The notes under the pieces are model-generated. The model saw nothing but the letters and a program-made list of their open reading frames with translations, was not told where the DNA came from and ran no database searches. A stretch of 64,000 nt of DNA from Tilletia caries (taxonomy: Eukaryota > Basidiomycota > Exobasidiomycetes > Tilletiales > Tilletiaceae), in the NCBI GenBank assembly GCA_032718865.1, contig JALUTQ010000041.1, forward strand, positions 558,001 to 622,000, written 5' to 3'. Within the stretch, counting starts at the first letter, position 1. Each line of letters starts with the position of its first letter. Shown here piece by piece: positions 44,734 to 54,465 of this stretch. A program made the position numbers and the translations under genes.

Positions 44734-46143
44734 TTACAAGGGATTCCCGATGAATGCTGCCGTGAGCGCATGCGCGCTGGCCAATCCGAGATCCAGGCGA
44801 CGGAGGTATTGAAGTACGGAGTCGGACTTCCAACCCCCCATGAGCTTGATGGTATCCAGGGGGACACCGGCACGCCAGTGGATGGTCGCGCCCCCAATCC
44901 GGAACGAGTGCCCCACATGCGAACCGCGACCGGCAGCTGAAAGGGCCGAGTTGAAGGTCTCAAGAAAAGACTTCTTTGTGAGATGAAGGAGGGGCTTGTC
45001 AGCCCGCTCCCTGAAAGCGAAGAGTGAAGTGATGCCGGCGAGCTCCGGAACGTGAGGCGAGAGTCGAAAATGATGGCGGAGGGCGAAGACCGGGTTGAGA
45101 GCCCCACCGCAGTCGGCCACGAACTTGTCCAGTCCTTGGACCTTCGTCGTCTTCGTCCATGGTAGCCAGAAGGCCGCCATCCTGTGGCCTGAATCACCCG
45201 TAGAGAAACCACGAACGTGGGACCGCATTACGTTGCGATCCGCCTGAGGAGAGAGGTTGGCCGTGGTTGTTTCCCCCAACCGACACATGGACCACCATGA
45301 GACCAACGCACAAGCCCAAACCGCTGCGTGATGAGCATTCCCGGCAACATCCAGAACGCGGAATACGGCCATGAGCTCCTCAGGAGTGACCGGCGGGCGA
45401 GGAGGCAGCTTGGGAGGCCCTGATTTTGATAAAGCCCTGAGGGCAAGGCCGACGGCCTCGCCCCTCTCGAATGGTTGATTCCAGGTCCGGTGCCAGGTGG
45501 CGATGCCGGTGATGTAGTTGCTGAGTGTGGAAGCTCGTACCTTGTCGCCCATGTGAGCCACAAAGGCGAGGAGCAAGCCCTGGGAAACAGGGTATCGATG
45601 ACGATGAGCGATGCCGCTCTCGTTGCAGAAGTCGATGAAATGGTCGATGCCGGCGCCATAATTGGCACGCGTTGATGCGTCGAGCGAGGACGCGAGGATT
45701 TGGTGAACGGCATGCCAGTGGCAGCCTTGCGGGTCGAAGTCGAACCCTGATGTCGTCTTGAGTCCAGGATTGTCGCCACTGATGGGAGCGATAGAAATGA
45801 TTCGATCACGAGCCAGGGGCTTCTTGCTGATGGACGAGGGTTTCGATGTCTTGATTGTCTTGAGAGGCTTGGGGCGCCCAACGAGAGCCAGGCTCGTCAG
45901 GGCGGATGGAGAGAGTGATTTGGTGATGGAAGATTGATGCAAAGCTGCTGGTTGTGAAGAGGAGGATGATGATGATGATGAAGATGAGCCCCGTCGCGGG
46001 GCTCGATGGGTGAAGGGAGTTGGATGCCGGCCAGATTTGGTTCCTGTCAAGGACGCAGCCCCCTGCCGCCTTGTGCGAGGATATCGAGCCTTCTCCTCCT
46101 CCCGAAGTTGTTTTTGGTACCACTTAACGTCTCCGTTTGGCAT
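44734..46143 (-). CDS. Tyrosine recombinase of element C
   Basis: The frame is 469 aa from the ATG at 46143. The N-terminal 150 residues are basic and Ser-rich, including a run of 11 Ser. The core-binding domain follows (about residues 180-260), then the catalytic domain with CRLGE (Arg), VGHSFRIGG (His-x-x-Arg), LMGGWKSD (Trp in place of the second His) and LQYLRR (Tyr). All five expected positions are filled. The frame stays open upstream to 46626, but that part is the shadow of the RNase H frame. It is homologous to the recombinase of element B. Confidence 0.88.
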   Translation of the reverse strand: MPNGDVKWYQKQLREEEKARYPRTRRQGAASLTGTKSGRHPTPFTHRAPRRGSSSSSSSSSSSQPAALHQSSITKSLSPSALTSLALVGRPKPLKTIKTSKPSSISKKPLARDRIISIAPISGDNPGLKTTSGFDFDPQGCHWHAVHQILASSLDASTRANYGAGIDHFIDFCNESGIAHRHRYPVSQGLLLAFVAHMGDKVRASTLSNYITGIATWHRTWNQPFERGEAVGLALRALSKSGPPKLPPRPPVTPEELMAVFRVLDVAGNAHHAAVWACALVSWWSMCRLGETTTANLSPQADRNVMRSHVRGFSTGDSGHRMAAFWLPWTKTTKVQGLDKFVADCGGALNPVFALRHHFRLSPHVPELAGITSLFAFRERADKPLLHLTKKSFLETFNSALSAAGRGSHVGHSFRIGGATIHWRAGVPLDTIKLMGGWKSDSVLQYLRRLDLGLASAHALTAAFIGNPL

Positions 46144-47960
46144 GAAGGAAGGGTCGAAGGGGGGCTGGGGTGTCAAAACCGGGAAGATGAGGGCCAGGCA
46201 GAGCCTCCCCCCGAGACGGCGCGTCGGCCGGGTTGACGTCGGTAGCCACGTAGGTGACCCGAACGTCGAGATGATGCTGCATCGCAAATGCAATGAGCGA
46301 GCGCATGATGGAGTTGGCCGATCGACCACGACTCCGACCTTTCCTGAAGGCCCCGATAACTCCCTTGTTATCGCTGAAGATCCGAAGGACACAGTCCGAG
46401 GCGCCCATCGCGACCGCCTGCCGGACGCCAAGCTCCAGGGCAGCCGCTTCGGCCCATCCAATCCCCCTCCCATCTGCATCCCATCCGGAGAGCAACATCC
46501 AAGCCGCCCATCGATCGTCGCAGGTAACCCCGACGCCCCAGGTCGTAGACGCGTCGACATACAAGACGTGAGGAAACTCCTTCGAGGGCATGGCGATCGA
46601 TCTGACCATTTCGTGCCTGAGGGCACGCACCCATACCTTGGCTTCGTCTTGTACCTGAGCAGGGACGTGAAGTCGATGATAAGGCTCCTTAGACTCCCAA
46701 GCCTTCATGAAACCGAAGAACTCCGCGAGGAAAGGAGCCAGATCCCGGGCCATGGAGGCCACATGCTGAAGTGCACCGCATGTCTCCCGCACTTCCTTGA
46801 GGGACCGAGGTGATGAGGACAGGAAAGCCGAGGCCCGTAGGCTGAACGCTTCCCGTTTCGAATCCGGAAGCTTGACCGTCATTGCGTGAAGGTCCCAGAT
46901 AAAACCCAGGTAGGTCACCTTCGAGTCGAAGTCCGACTGCTTCACCGGGTGCCAGGGGAAACCCAGCACCTCGGTCGCTTGATGGATGTCCTTGAGAGTG
47001 ATGGTCGAGTCCGGGGGTTTGATGAAGACAAAGTCATCTACCCATTTGATGACCCGGAGCGCGGGCATCGTGCTGATGATGAGCATCTTGACGAGGTCCG
47101 CCACCGACCCCCAGACCCCCGTGGCCGAAGCCAGACCAAAGGGCAGACGAGTATCGATGCCAAAGCCTCCTTTCGGCAACGCAATGACCAGCCCCGGAAG
47201 CTGAGAGGGGTGAGCCTTGATCGCCCGGAACGCCTCCTGCGCGTCCGACATCGCCGCATAGGATCCCTTCGGGGAATCCCGAATCTGATGGAAGAGAAAA
47301 AGGAGAGAGAGCAGATCAGCCCACCATTCCAAATGAATTTGATCCAATGATTCAAGAGTCCAACGAGATGATGATGATGAATGAGGAGCAAACATCGAGT
47401 TGGCAAAGCCAGAGCTCGGAAATTGATTGATCGTGAAGCAGAGGGATTACACCATGCTACTGACTGATGAGAGTGATGGGGTGGAGAGAGAGGGCAGAGG
47501 TCTCAAAGGACCACGCAAAGTTGGGGAAGGAACTGAACACTAACCTGATCGACCATCGCCGTAAAACCGTCCCAGCCACACACGAACTCATCAGAGTCGA
47601 TGTAGGCGTTGATCGAGGCAGCAGCCTCTGGACCGGCCTTCCTCGGGAAGGAGAAGTCTTGAATCATCCTGAACTTCCCGCCAGGCTTGGGAACCAAGCC
47701 CAGCGGAGAAGTCTGAAAGCAACCCGACCTCTCCTCCACCTCCTCCAATGACAAGGGAGCCAGGACTCTACCCACGTCCACCTCCCTGTCCACAATCTCC
47801 TGAAGGATATCCAAATCCTCCTCAGCCTCAGCGTGATTTGGGTTCACCGTAGTGACCCTGATCGGGGGGATTCCGAATGAGAACCCCTCCTCCAGATCTC
47901 GCACCATGGTCGGAAACGCATGGGCGAGATTGAGTGATGTGATCGCCCACTCAAAGCCCT
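46124..47960 (-). CDS. Reverse transcriptase-RNase H of element C, split by one intron
   Basis: Exon 1 ends at 47545 and exon 2 runs 47284-46124; the join is phase 0. Exon 1 has the RT entry motif SPLGLVPKPGGKFRMIQDFS. Exon 2 has MSDAQEAFRAI (motif A region), LPFGLASA, WVDDF (catalytic) and then RNase H with VDASTTWGVG, EAAALELGV, SDNKGVIGAF and VNPADAPSRG at its end. The start is set inside an open frame that overlaps the gag stop at 47951, and no convincing ATG is near, so translation may need frameshifting. The enzyme would copy the element RNA into DNA. Confidence 0.83.
47285..47544 (-). other. Spliceosomal intron inside the RT of element C
   Basis: The intron has a GTTAGT donor at 47544 and a CTTTTTCTCTTCCATCAG-like acceptor ending at 47285. 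It is 260 nt long and phase 0. Removing it restores a continuous RT; unspliced, the frame is closed by a stop at 47503. Confidence 0.7.
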
Positions 47961-49745
47961 GAGGCTTGAGAGGGCTTGGTGACGGCAGGGCAACCTTGGC
48001 ACCCATGCTCGGTCTTGCCACAAATGGAGCACTCGTGCTTTCCGGCCGAGCAGCTTGGAGCGGTCGACATGCAACCGTTGGAGAGGTTGAAGCGATGGCA
48101 GATGATGGTTGTGCCATCCGAGGCCCGGACGAGCTTGCGGCTGGCGTCGCGCTTGGCGTGCGCGGTCTCTCGACCTTCGGGGACTCGGTTGCAATCGTTG
48201 ATGTTGTGCCGAACCCGGGACCCGCAGACGAAGCAGGCGCCAAGACCATCGGGACTAGTCGAGGCGCCCGACGAAAAGGGCTGCTTGCCCCCTTGGGCCT
48301 TGCTCTTCTTCTGAGAGGTCTTGCCCGATGAGGAGGAGGCCTGCTGATTGCCGCCGTGTCCGGTTTGATGACCACCCGAGGAAGAAGAGGACGCCTCGAT
48401 GATGGAGTTGAAGTCCAAGAACATCTTGACCCGCGCCATAATATCCGGCTGCCAAGTGGCAGGGTCGATTCGATAGCCGTACGGTGCATCGTAGTAGTCG
48501 TGTCGGAGCAAGTCGACATAGCGAGCAAGGATCGCCCATCCTCCACTCTTCCCTATCAGAGGGTGATCACGAACAGACGACCACATATCCACCCAGGCGT
48601 CCTTCTCGATCTGAAGCCACTCCTTGACCTCCCCTTTTTGCCTCAGCGACGACCTTCTCCATGGACTTGTCGAAGGCCTTGAATGCCGACGACATCTCAG
48701 CGTATGACATCGCCAGGTCTTGCTTCTTGTGCTGCCCAAGCTGGGCATTGGGACCGGATGAGTCCAGGAGTTGAGCGATGGTCGGAGTCGTTGTGTGTAC
48801 GACATGCGCATCGCGCGCTCGTCCCTCCACGATCCCTTCCTGGGTAAAGTGCCAGAGCGGTACGTACATCGAGTTACGCAGCTTGTTGATGACGACGAGG
48901 GAGGGGAGGTCGACCGTTGCCGTGCTCTTCGCCTTGGGCTGGAAGGGTCGGCCCCTGATGAGTGAAGGCTCGCTGTCTGAGCGGCCGAGCAGAGGAGCTT
49001 GATGTCGAATCTTCTTGAGGGATGGAAGGCCTTGCGGCGACAGCTTGTGCTTGCTTGATGAGGGAGTTGATGTCGGAGGAGGAGCCTTAGTCACAGGTCG
49101 TCGATAGGGGTTGTCCTGGGCAGTCTCACTGTCCGAACCAGCATGATTGGGCCCCTTCGCGACAGGCAACAACCGACCGAGGGCGACCTTGCGTGATGTC
49201 GGAGTAAGCTGCTCGAAGAGGGAGAACAGGTCCTCTATCTTGGTGGGCTCCGGAGTTATCGGGCGCCCTTCGTCCAGGTCCTTCGCGACGATGCGTCGAA
49301 CCTCCTCGTCTGAATCGGCCGAGTGTGATGACGACCGAGCCTTCTTTGCCTTGCCTTTGACCGAGTACACCTTCGGAAGGTTGAGGGAGGGTGGGTATCG
49401 GTGCACGGACTGATCTCCGGCGTTGGAAGGCAGGTAAGGATCCGTGAGCGAGTCCAGGATTCCTTGCTCGATATCGCGCTGAACGTCGCGCGCGGGTCGC
49501 TCGCCACCACGGATGTAAGAGTTGAGTGGCTGCTGATCTTGATGGGCGGTCGCCGAAGCAGCTTGGTCGGCGTCGTCGTTGTCGTCCTCGGGGTGAACAC
49601 CTTCTCCCGCGGCCATGACGGCATCTTCGCCAACATCCTCGCCCGCACCGGCAGCATCCGACTGGATGAGCCGTGCCTCGTCTTGAAGGGCCGCCATCTG
49701 GCGACCTGTCGAGCTAGAGATGGAGGGAGCAGAGCGCTGCGACAT
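47951..49745 (-). CDS. Gag-like protein of element C, one frame change
   Basis: The frame opens at 49745 and stays open to about 48640. There the homologous sequence switches by +1 at AAAAAGGGG and continues to the stop at 47951. The first part is acidic and low-complexity with an ordered middle (PSLVVINKLRNSMYVPLWHF). The second part has EWLQIEKDAWVDMWSSVRD and ends with Cys/His clusters, CFVCGSRVRHNINDC and CSICGKTEHGCQGC. The change could be a mutation, a sequencing error or programmed +1 frameshifting; the AAA AGG G context does not decide this. Confidence 0.7.
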
Positions 49746-50797
49746 TGCGCTTGCGATGCTTGAAAGGGAAGAGATTGAAGAGTGTGATGTGATGGTGGGC
49801 GAGTGCGAAGGATAAAGTGCGAGTGAAGGAAGGGAAAGAAAGGGATTGAATCAATAGTCTACTCGACTGCGCACCTATGAGAGGATAGCAGTGAGGACGT
49901 GAGTGAGGACGACTGATGATGTGGTCGTCCGTCAGAGGCACCGACGCGCGTCGGGCCGACTTATGAGAAGATTTTTTTTCCACTCCCGATCCCGACGCGA
50001 CGCGGTGCCATGTGTCTTGGCATTACGCGTCACGTCCTCACTGCGGCCGAGGCCGAGCGACAGCGATTCCATCTCATCTGACGCGACACACCACGACCTT
50101 CCTTCGAGAACGTTTTTCCGGACGCCTCCCCAATCTTCATCTCGCAGATTTCAGCGGCCAATCACTTGAAACCTTCTCTTTACTCCCACTCATGTTCTCG
50201 TACTCGCACTGCATCGCGAATGTTACACGACACCCTTTCAGAACGGGCCGGACCTCGCTTTTCGAACCAACTCAGTCTGCTGGGGAACTCAGCACATCGC
50301 TCCTTCCGGCAAAACAATTGACAGTTCTATCAATGCGTTTTCATCTTCAGACCATGCCTGGATGAGGGAGCCTGGAAATCACAGTCAACAGGCAGGAGAA
50401 GGGAGACAAGAGTCATCGACGAACCAAAGTGGCTCGATGCTAAAAACGTTCGGAGCGAGGGGGTCGTCCCCATCTTCTCAGCCCGACAATCCACAGACCA
50501 CACCCGCGCTAAGTTCCGTCGGCCTATCACCGAACGTAAAAGGACTTGATCATCGACCTTGTGAGCGACTGAGCGTTTCTCACACACCGCCGCCCTAGAA
50601 GCTCGCCGTAGCGGCTGCTACGCCGCGAACGGCACCATGACAAAACTCTATTGACGGATTGTTCTTCCCGACGAAGCGCTACACCGATGAGAAGCGAATT
50701 GGAATCGGCCGAATCGGTGCGACTCTTTCGTTCAGCCGCAACTGGAACGCTTCACACTGCTTCGTGGACAACCTCGAAAATCACGACCAGTGGAACG
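49746..50797. other. Spacer between element C and the first secreted-protein gene
   Basis: The left part should be the 5' noncoding region of element C. No gene was recognised; open frames in it have no domains. Confidence 0.45.
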
Positions 50798-50806
50798 TAT
50801 TTATAG
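50798..50806 (+). promoter_or_regulatory. TATA box of the first 126-aa secreted-protein gene
   Basis: TATTTATAG lies 152 bp upstream of the ATG at 50958. Confidence 0.5.
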
Positions 50807-50957
50807 AGGTGCGCTACCCACACTGACGAATTCTGCTTCCTCATCTCAACGACAAACGCTCAACTCTCACACCGGCTTCACATTCCCTTCTACAGCTCGT
50901 CGTGCTGCGCACCGGCTGCTATCTGCACCCTGTCGAACCAATCTTACTTGGCCACAA

Positions 50958-51507
50958 ATGATTCACTCTCGACTCGCCCTTCCACTCCTCCTCCTCCTCC
51001 TTGCTACCATCGCCAGCGGGGCACCTCTGCACGCACTGTCCTGCCCTACCTGCTCGACTCTGCGTCAGCATTTCACTGTGAGTGCATCGAGCAACCTTTC
51101 CGAAATTTGCGTGGACTCTCGACGTGACTTTTACACGCTGCTTCGTTATCCGCAGCTTGAAGCCCGAACGTTGTCGCCACCCGGACGGGGTATCGAAGAT
51201 GTGAACAGCGTATATTGTGAGTTTCACTTGTCCAAGAAGGGAGCCTTCAATGGAAGGCCTATCTGACGTTACATTGGTTTGGCCCGTCTGCTGCGTGCGC
51301 GGAGCAGTGACTCATGCCCAAGAATTTGACCGTATCTTGTCCGAGGCGCAGGAGGCAGGGATTGTTGGAATGACGGATGCCGAAAAGGAACGCCTCCGGA
51401 GTCAGATGCGAGAAAAGAAGCAGCTGGTCCAGAAACAGATCGACCGTATGACGAGACCAAGGACCTTTTGGGCCAAGGTTGCGGCCTTCTTCAAGTCGCG
51501 ATATTGA
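50958..51507 (+). CDS. Small secreted protein, family member 1
   Basis: The three exons are 50958-51077, 51156-51216 and 51308-51507 (126 aa). Donors are GTGAGT and acceptors CGCAG and GGAGCAG. A strong signal peptide (LALPLLLLLLATIASG) is followed by a short mature N-terminus with the CxxC pair SCPTCS. The rest is charged and helical, with TDAEKERLRSQMREKK and a C-terminus rich in basic and aromatic residues. Only two cysteines follow the signal peptide. Function is unknown; secreted small proteins in fast-changing clusters are often effector candidates in plant-associated fungi, but nothing here proves that. Exon lengths and phases match the gene at 52637, which also has 126 aa. Confidence 0.72.
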
Positions 51508-52319
51508 CTGATGCTGTTGTCGCACTTGGATTGGCGGAGTCTGTGCACAATACCTCCGACGTTCAGGCGCGGATACCCAATTTGAAAAGACATCCACACA
51601 GTTCCATACTCGCCAGCTGGTCTGGATCATTGTCGCTGTTACCAGGAGAAGACGTTGCTTACGGTCCAAAAAGATGCTTGAGGGTAGGAAGCAAGGGAAA
51701 TAAAGGAATTACATCCTACAGTAGCAGAACACACAACAGATGTGGGCCAGAGGTCGAGGGGTACGGACGAAGGTAGGGGAGAACTCAGGAAAGTACAGGC
51801 AAATGTTACCACGATGGCCTTGAAACGTCGGCTCAAAGAAAGCGAGGAAGATCTCGAGAATGTAGAGGAGGGGAATCAGGTTAATGGAACGAGCCTACAG
51901 TGATCAGGCTAAGCAGGAGAGCAGCGAAGGGGAAATGCCCGGAAGAGAGCGTGGAACGTTTCTTTGTTGAGACCGAGATCTTCAACAGCGCAAACGATCC
52001 ATTCATACACATACGGCGACACGCAAATCTCAAAAAGGAGCCCCCTTCGATTCCAACATTTCCGTGAGCGTCGAATTGTCAAATTCGACGTCTTCGTTGC
52101 CATCTAAGTCTTTCGAGTTTCGAGGATAGGCATCGCATCAAAGCATTCCGACCCTTCTCGCAGAAACAACCGGATTCGCCCTAATCCGCCATGGGAGCTT
52201 AACTTGTGAGCCCTCCTCACATCCTACAGCCCTCGAATATCTCTACAATTATCATGACAAAGCTGCGTTGGCTGATCGTTTTTCCAGAAGAAGGGGGTGG
52301 CATTGATCTGAAACGACTC

Positions 52320-52392
52320 AGAACCGGGGCGTTGATATGGAGCAACGTAGATCCGGGACGTTGATACCATATTTGGCGCAACGTAGAGTGGC
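52320..52392. promoter_or_regulatory. Paired CGTTGATA / CAACGTAGA motifs upstream of family member 2
   Basis: CGTTGATA...CAACGTAGA occurs twice in succession, and the inner arms CAACGT and ACGTTG face each other around AGATCCGGG. The block lies about 250-310 bp upstream of the ATG at 52637 and is kept in the duplicate near 63530-63600. A role in regulation is inferred only. Confidence 0.3.
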
Positions 52393-52493
52393 CCTCATGT
52401 TGCGGCTTCGCTCTAGCCGCTCTAGACACATTCAGAATGGTTGGCGGGTAGGATTGAGGCTCTGAAGTCGCTTGGTCGAGTGAAAGTGAAGGG

Positions 52494-52500
52494 TATAAGT
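52494..52500 (+). promoter_or_regulatory. TATA box of the second 126-aa secreted-protein gene
   Basis: TATAAGT lies 137-143 bp upstream of the ATG at 52637 and recurs upstream of the duplicate at 63845. Confidence 0.5.
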
Positions 52501-52636
52501 ACACACAGAGCGGTGCGACCTTTCTTCCCAGCATTGCCCTCAGTTGATCTCAGACACACTTCAGAATCTCGTCCACATCTCATCGTGCTGCACATCACCT
52601 GCTATCCACACACTCCACATACCATCTTAGCAGACA

Positions 52637-53188
52637 ATGATTTACCTTCGCCTCCTCCTCCTCCTCCTCTTCCTTCCCCTCCTCATTCTTGTCACCGCAG
52701 TTGTCGACGGTGCACCTCTGTCGAAATTATCCTGCCCTTCCTGCCCGGCCTTACCCCAGCGGTCGAATGTGAGTGCACCGACGGATTTGCCCGACATTTG
52801 AGGGTCTTCAATGGAATGCTTACACGCACTTTTGATATCTTCAGCTGGCAGCTCGTGCAGGCATCCGCATTGGAGAAGATCTCGAATCTCTGGAGAACTT
52901 ATACCGTGAGTCCCACATGTCCAGGAAGGAATACGTGCGTCTAATGTGTACATCTGACACTGCAGTGCTATGCCTCCTCTGTCGTGTGCGCGGAGAGCAG
53001 ACACTCATGCCCAAGAGCTGAACGCTTTCCGTACCGCATTACGTGTAGCGACAAGTGATCGAACGCGAATACCGACAGATGCCGAAAGGGAACACGTCCG
53101 GTGGCTGATGCAGGAAGCGGCTCTTGTCCGCGCTCGATTGAGAGAGATCACGAGACGGATCAACACTCGATATCCTCCGTCGCCTTGA
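52637..53188 (+). CDS. Small secreted protein, family member 2
   Basis: The three exons are 52637-52768, 52845-52905 and 53001-53188 (126 aa). The signal peptide is Leu-rich (LRLLLLLLFLPLLILVTAVV) and ends before GAPLSKLSCPSC, which parallels GAPLHALSCPTC in member 1. The middle exon has the same length (61 nt) and phase as in member 1, and the last exon opens with THAQEL where member 1 has THAQEF. The sequence after the stop is still alignable to the coding C-terminus of member 1, so the stop has moved upstream in this copy. Tandem duplication is clear; function is unknown. A near-identical copy starts at 63845. Confidence 0.72.
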
Positions 53189-53632
53189 TCGCGAGCAAAG
53201 CTCAGCGACGTTTCGGGCCAAGGTTGCGGCGACCTTTCAAGTGGAGACATGACTGATCTCGTCGCCCGTAATGACGGAGTATGCCCACGATCACTGTGAA
53301 GTAGACACCCGCATATTTCCATATTCGCCAGCCGGTCTCGATACTCGATCGCTATCGTTGTTGCTGCTTGCGCTCACAGAGACATCCGAACGTACTAGGG
53401 AGCGAGGAAAGAAGCAGCAGATATGAGGAGCCAAATGATTGATTGCAGGGTCATGAGGGACCGGGTGCCAGTAAAGGAGGGACGAAACAAGAGTTGCTAG
53501 AATCGCCTTGAACGTCGAAAGAGGGAGGACAAATACGAGAGTCAAGCAAAAGAATCATAATGATGAAAAGGGCTCACAGCAGTCGTGGAGAGTAGGAGAG
53601 CAGCGAAGAGCAGGAGACCAGCGGAAGGGCGG

Positions 53633-53832
53633 TTTGAGGTTGCAGGACGTTGCGCATCGAGCACGCCGACTCTCCAGAATGAACCATTCATTATGGTCCC
53701 AGTACTCCTGGCATATGCGAAAGCCGCCTTTCTCCCTACGACATTCTCGGGCTCTCGTCCTCCCCTCCCTCTTCGCTTGCCCTCTTTCTTCAATCAATCA
53801 ATGCGTTTCGTTGCGCCGTTTTGAAGCGGTGA
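53633..53832. repeat. Second direct repeat, left copy (partner 62287-62482)
   Basis: TTTGAGGTTGCAGGACGTTG and the following 200 bp recur with many substitutions just after the cysteine-rich gene. Shared words include CCGACTCTCC and ATATGCGA. Confidence 0.85.
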
Positions 53833-54295
53833 AGGGATCGCCCATAGTCTGATCACATCAGATGGCCAGCGGTGATCAAAGAGTCACCTCAACGCGCTCA
53901 TCAAAACTGTCGCCGCGCGCGTGTCTCCACGAGATCTCCGATCTGTCCTTGTCATATGTCATAATTCATATGTCATAACTTGCGTGCGATGTGCGAGTTG
54001 CGACGGTAAGAGGGTTTATGTGCAATGTGGTGCGACCAGACTAATAGTTAATACACCAGCAGACGACCATGGGGACAGGTCTTGGCGGTCCCGCGGGATC
54101 TCCCGGGGCGGTCCCAGATAAGTTTGTGACACCCCGTGAACTCCAGTGACTTTTAGTGTGTGTTGGGAGCTAACATCGCGCTAATTTGGACACTAAAGTA
54201 GGTGAGGAAAACTTGCAAATGGGTTCACTCATTGACATAGGGTATTATTGGGGGGGTACGATATACCCTGGTATTGTAGAGGTGTTGACACTACT

Positions 54296-54362
54296 ATACT
54301 GAATACTGAATACTGAATACTGAATACTGAATACTGAATACTGAATACTGAATACTGAATAC
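54296..54362. repeat. TACTGAA heptanucleotide array
   Basis: About nine units lie about 100 bp from the right MDH-carrying repeat. Single ACTGAAT words also flank the left copy (44239) and occur beyond the right copy near 56555. Confidence 0.92.
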
Positions 54363-54465
54363 CTATCCCGTTTTCGCAGTGACTACTGGGTCACTGCTCA
54401 CTACTGGGATCGCCCAAGGTCAATTCACGTGCATAATTGATTAATGAACCAAGATATGCAAGACA

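Larger units (their letters stand above)
44734..49745 (-). mobile_element. Tyrosine-recombinase retroelement C (Ngaro/DIRS type), the best preserved copy
   Basis: Right to left: gag (49745-47951), RT-RNase H in two exons (about 47960-47545 and 47284-46124) and recombinase (46143-44734). The RT frame overlaps the gag stop and the recombinase ATG overlaps the RNase H stop by 20 nt, a compact arrangement. Apart from one frame change in gag (about 48640) all parts are open, so this is the copy most likely to be recent. There is no methyltransferase or protease domain, as in Ngaro-type elements. The RT carries a 260-nt intron at the position used in element A. It sits between the two inverted MDH-carrying repeats. 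Confidence 0.87.
51392..52792. repeat. Direct duplication, left copy (partner 62601-64000)
   Basis: From the last exon of family member 1 to the first intron of member 2 the sequence recurs 11.2 kb downstream, with few differences. The offset is 11,208 bp over most of its length. The partner continues past the window edge. Similarity is weaker in the first 190 bp (the exon) and near-identical after about 51580. Confidence 0.93.
53189..54465. other. Spacer downstream of the secreted-protein pair
   Basis: It contains the diverged remains of the member 1-type 3' region (53190-53370), a block repeated at 62287-62482, and the TACTGAA array. No gene is supported. Confidence 0.5.

Noticed and set aside
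51909..52103. Minus-strand 64-codon frame kept in both copies of the direct duplication (also 63117-63311)
   Set aside because: Both copies are near-identical in all frames, so conservation carries no coding signal; there is no domain or intron structure.
52217..52534. Minus-strand 105-codon frame upstream of family member 2 (also 63425-63742)
   Set aside because: It overlaps the promoter and TATA box of the secreted-protein gene and shows no coding features beyond the duplication itself.
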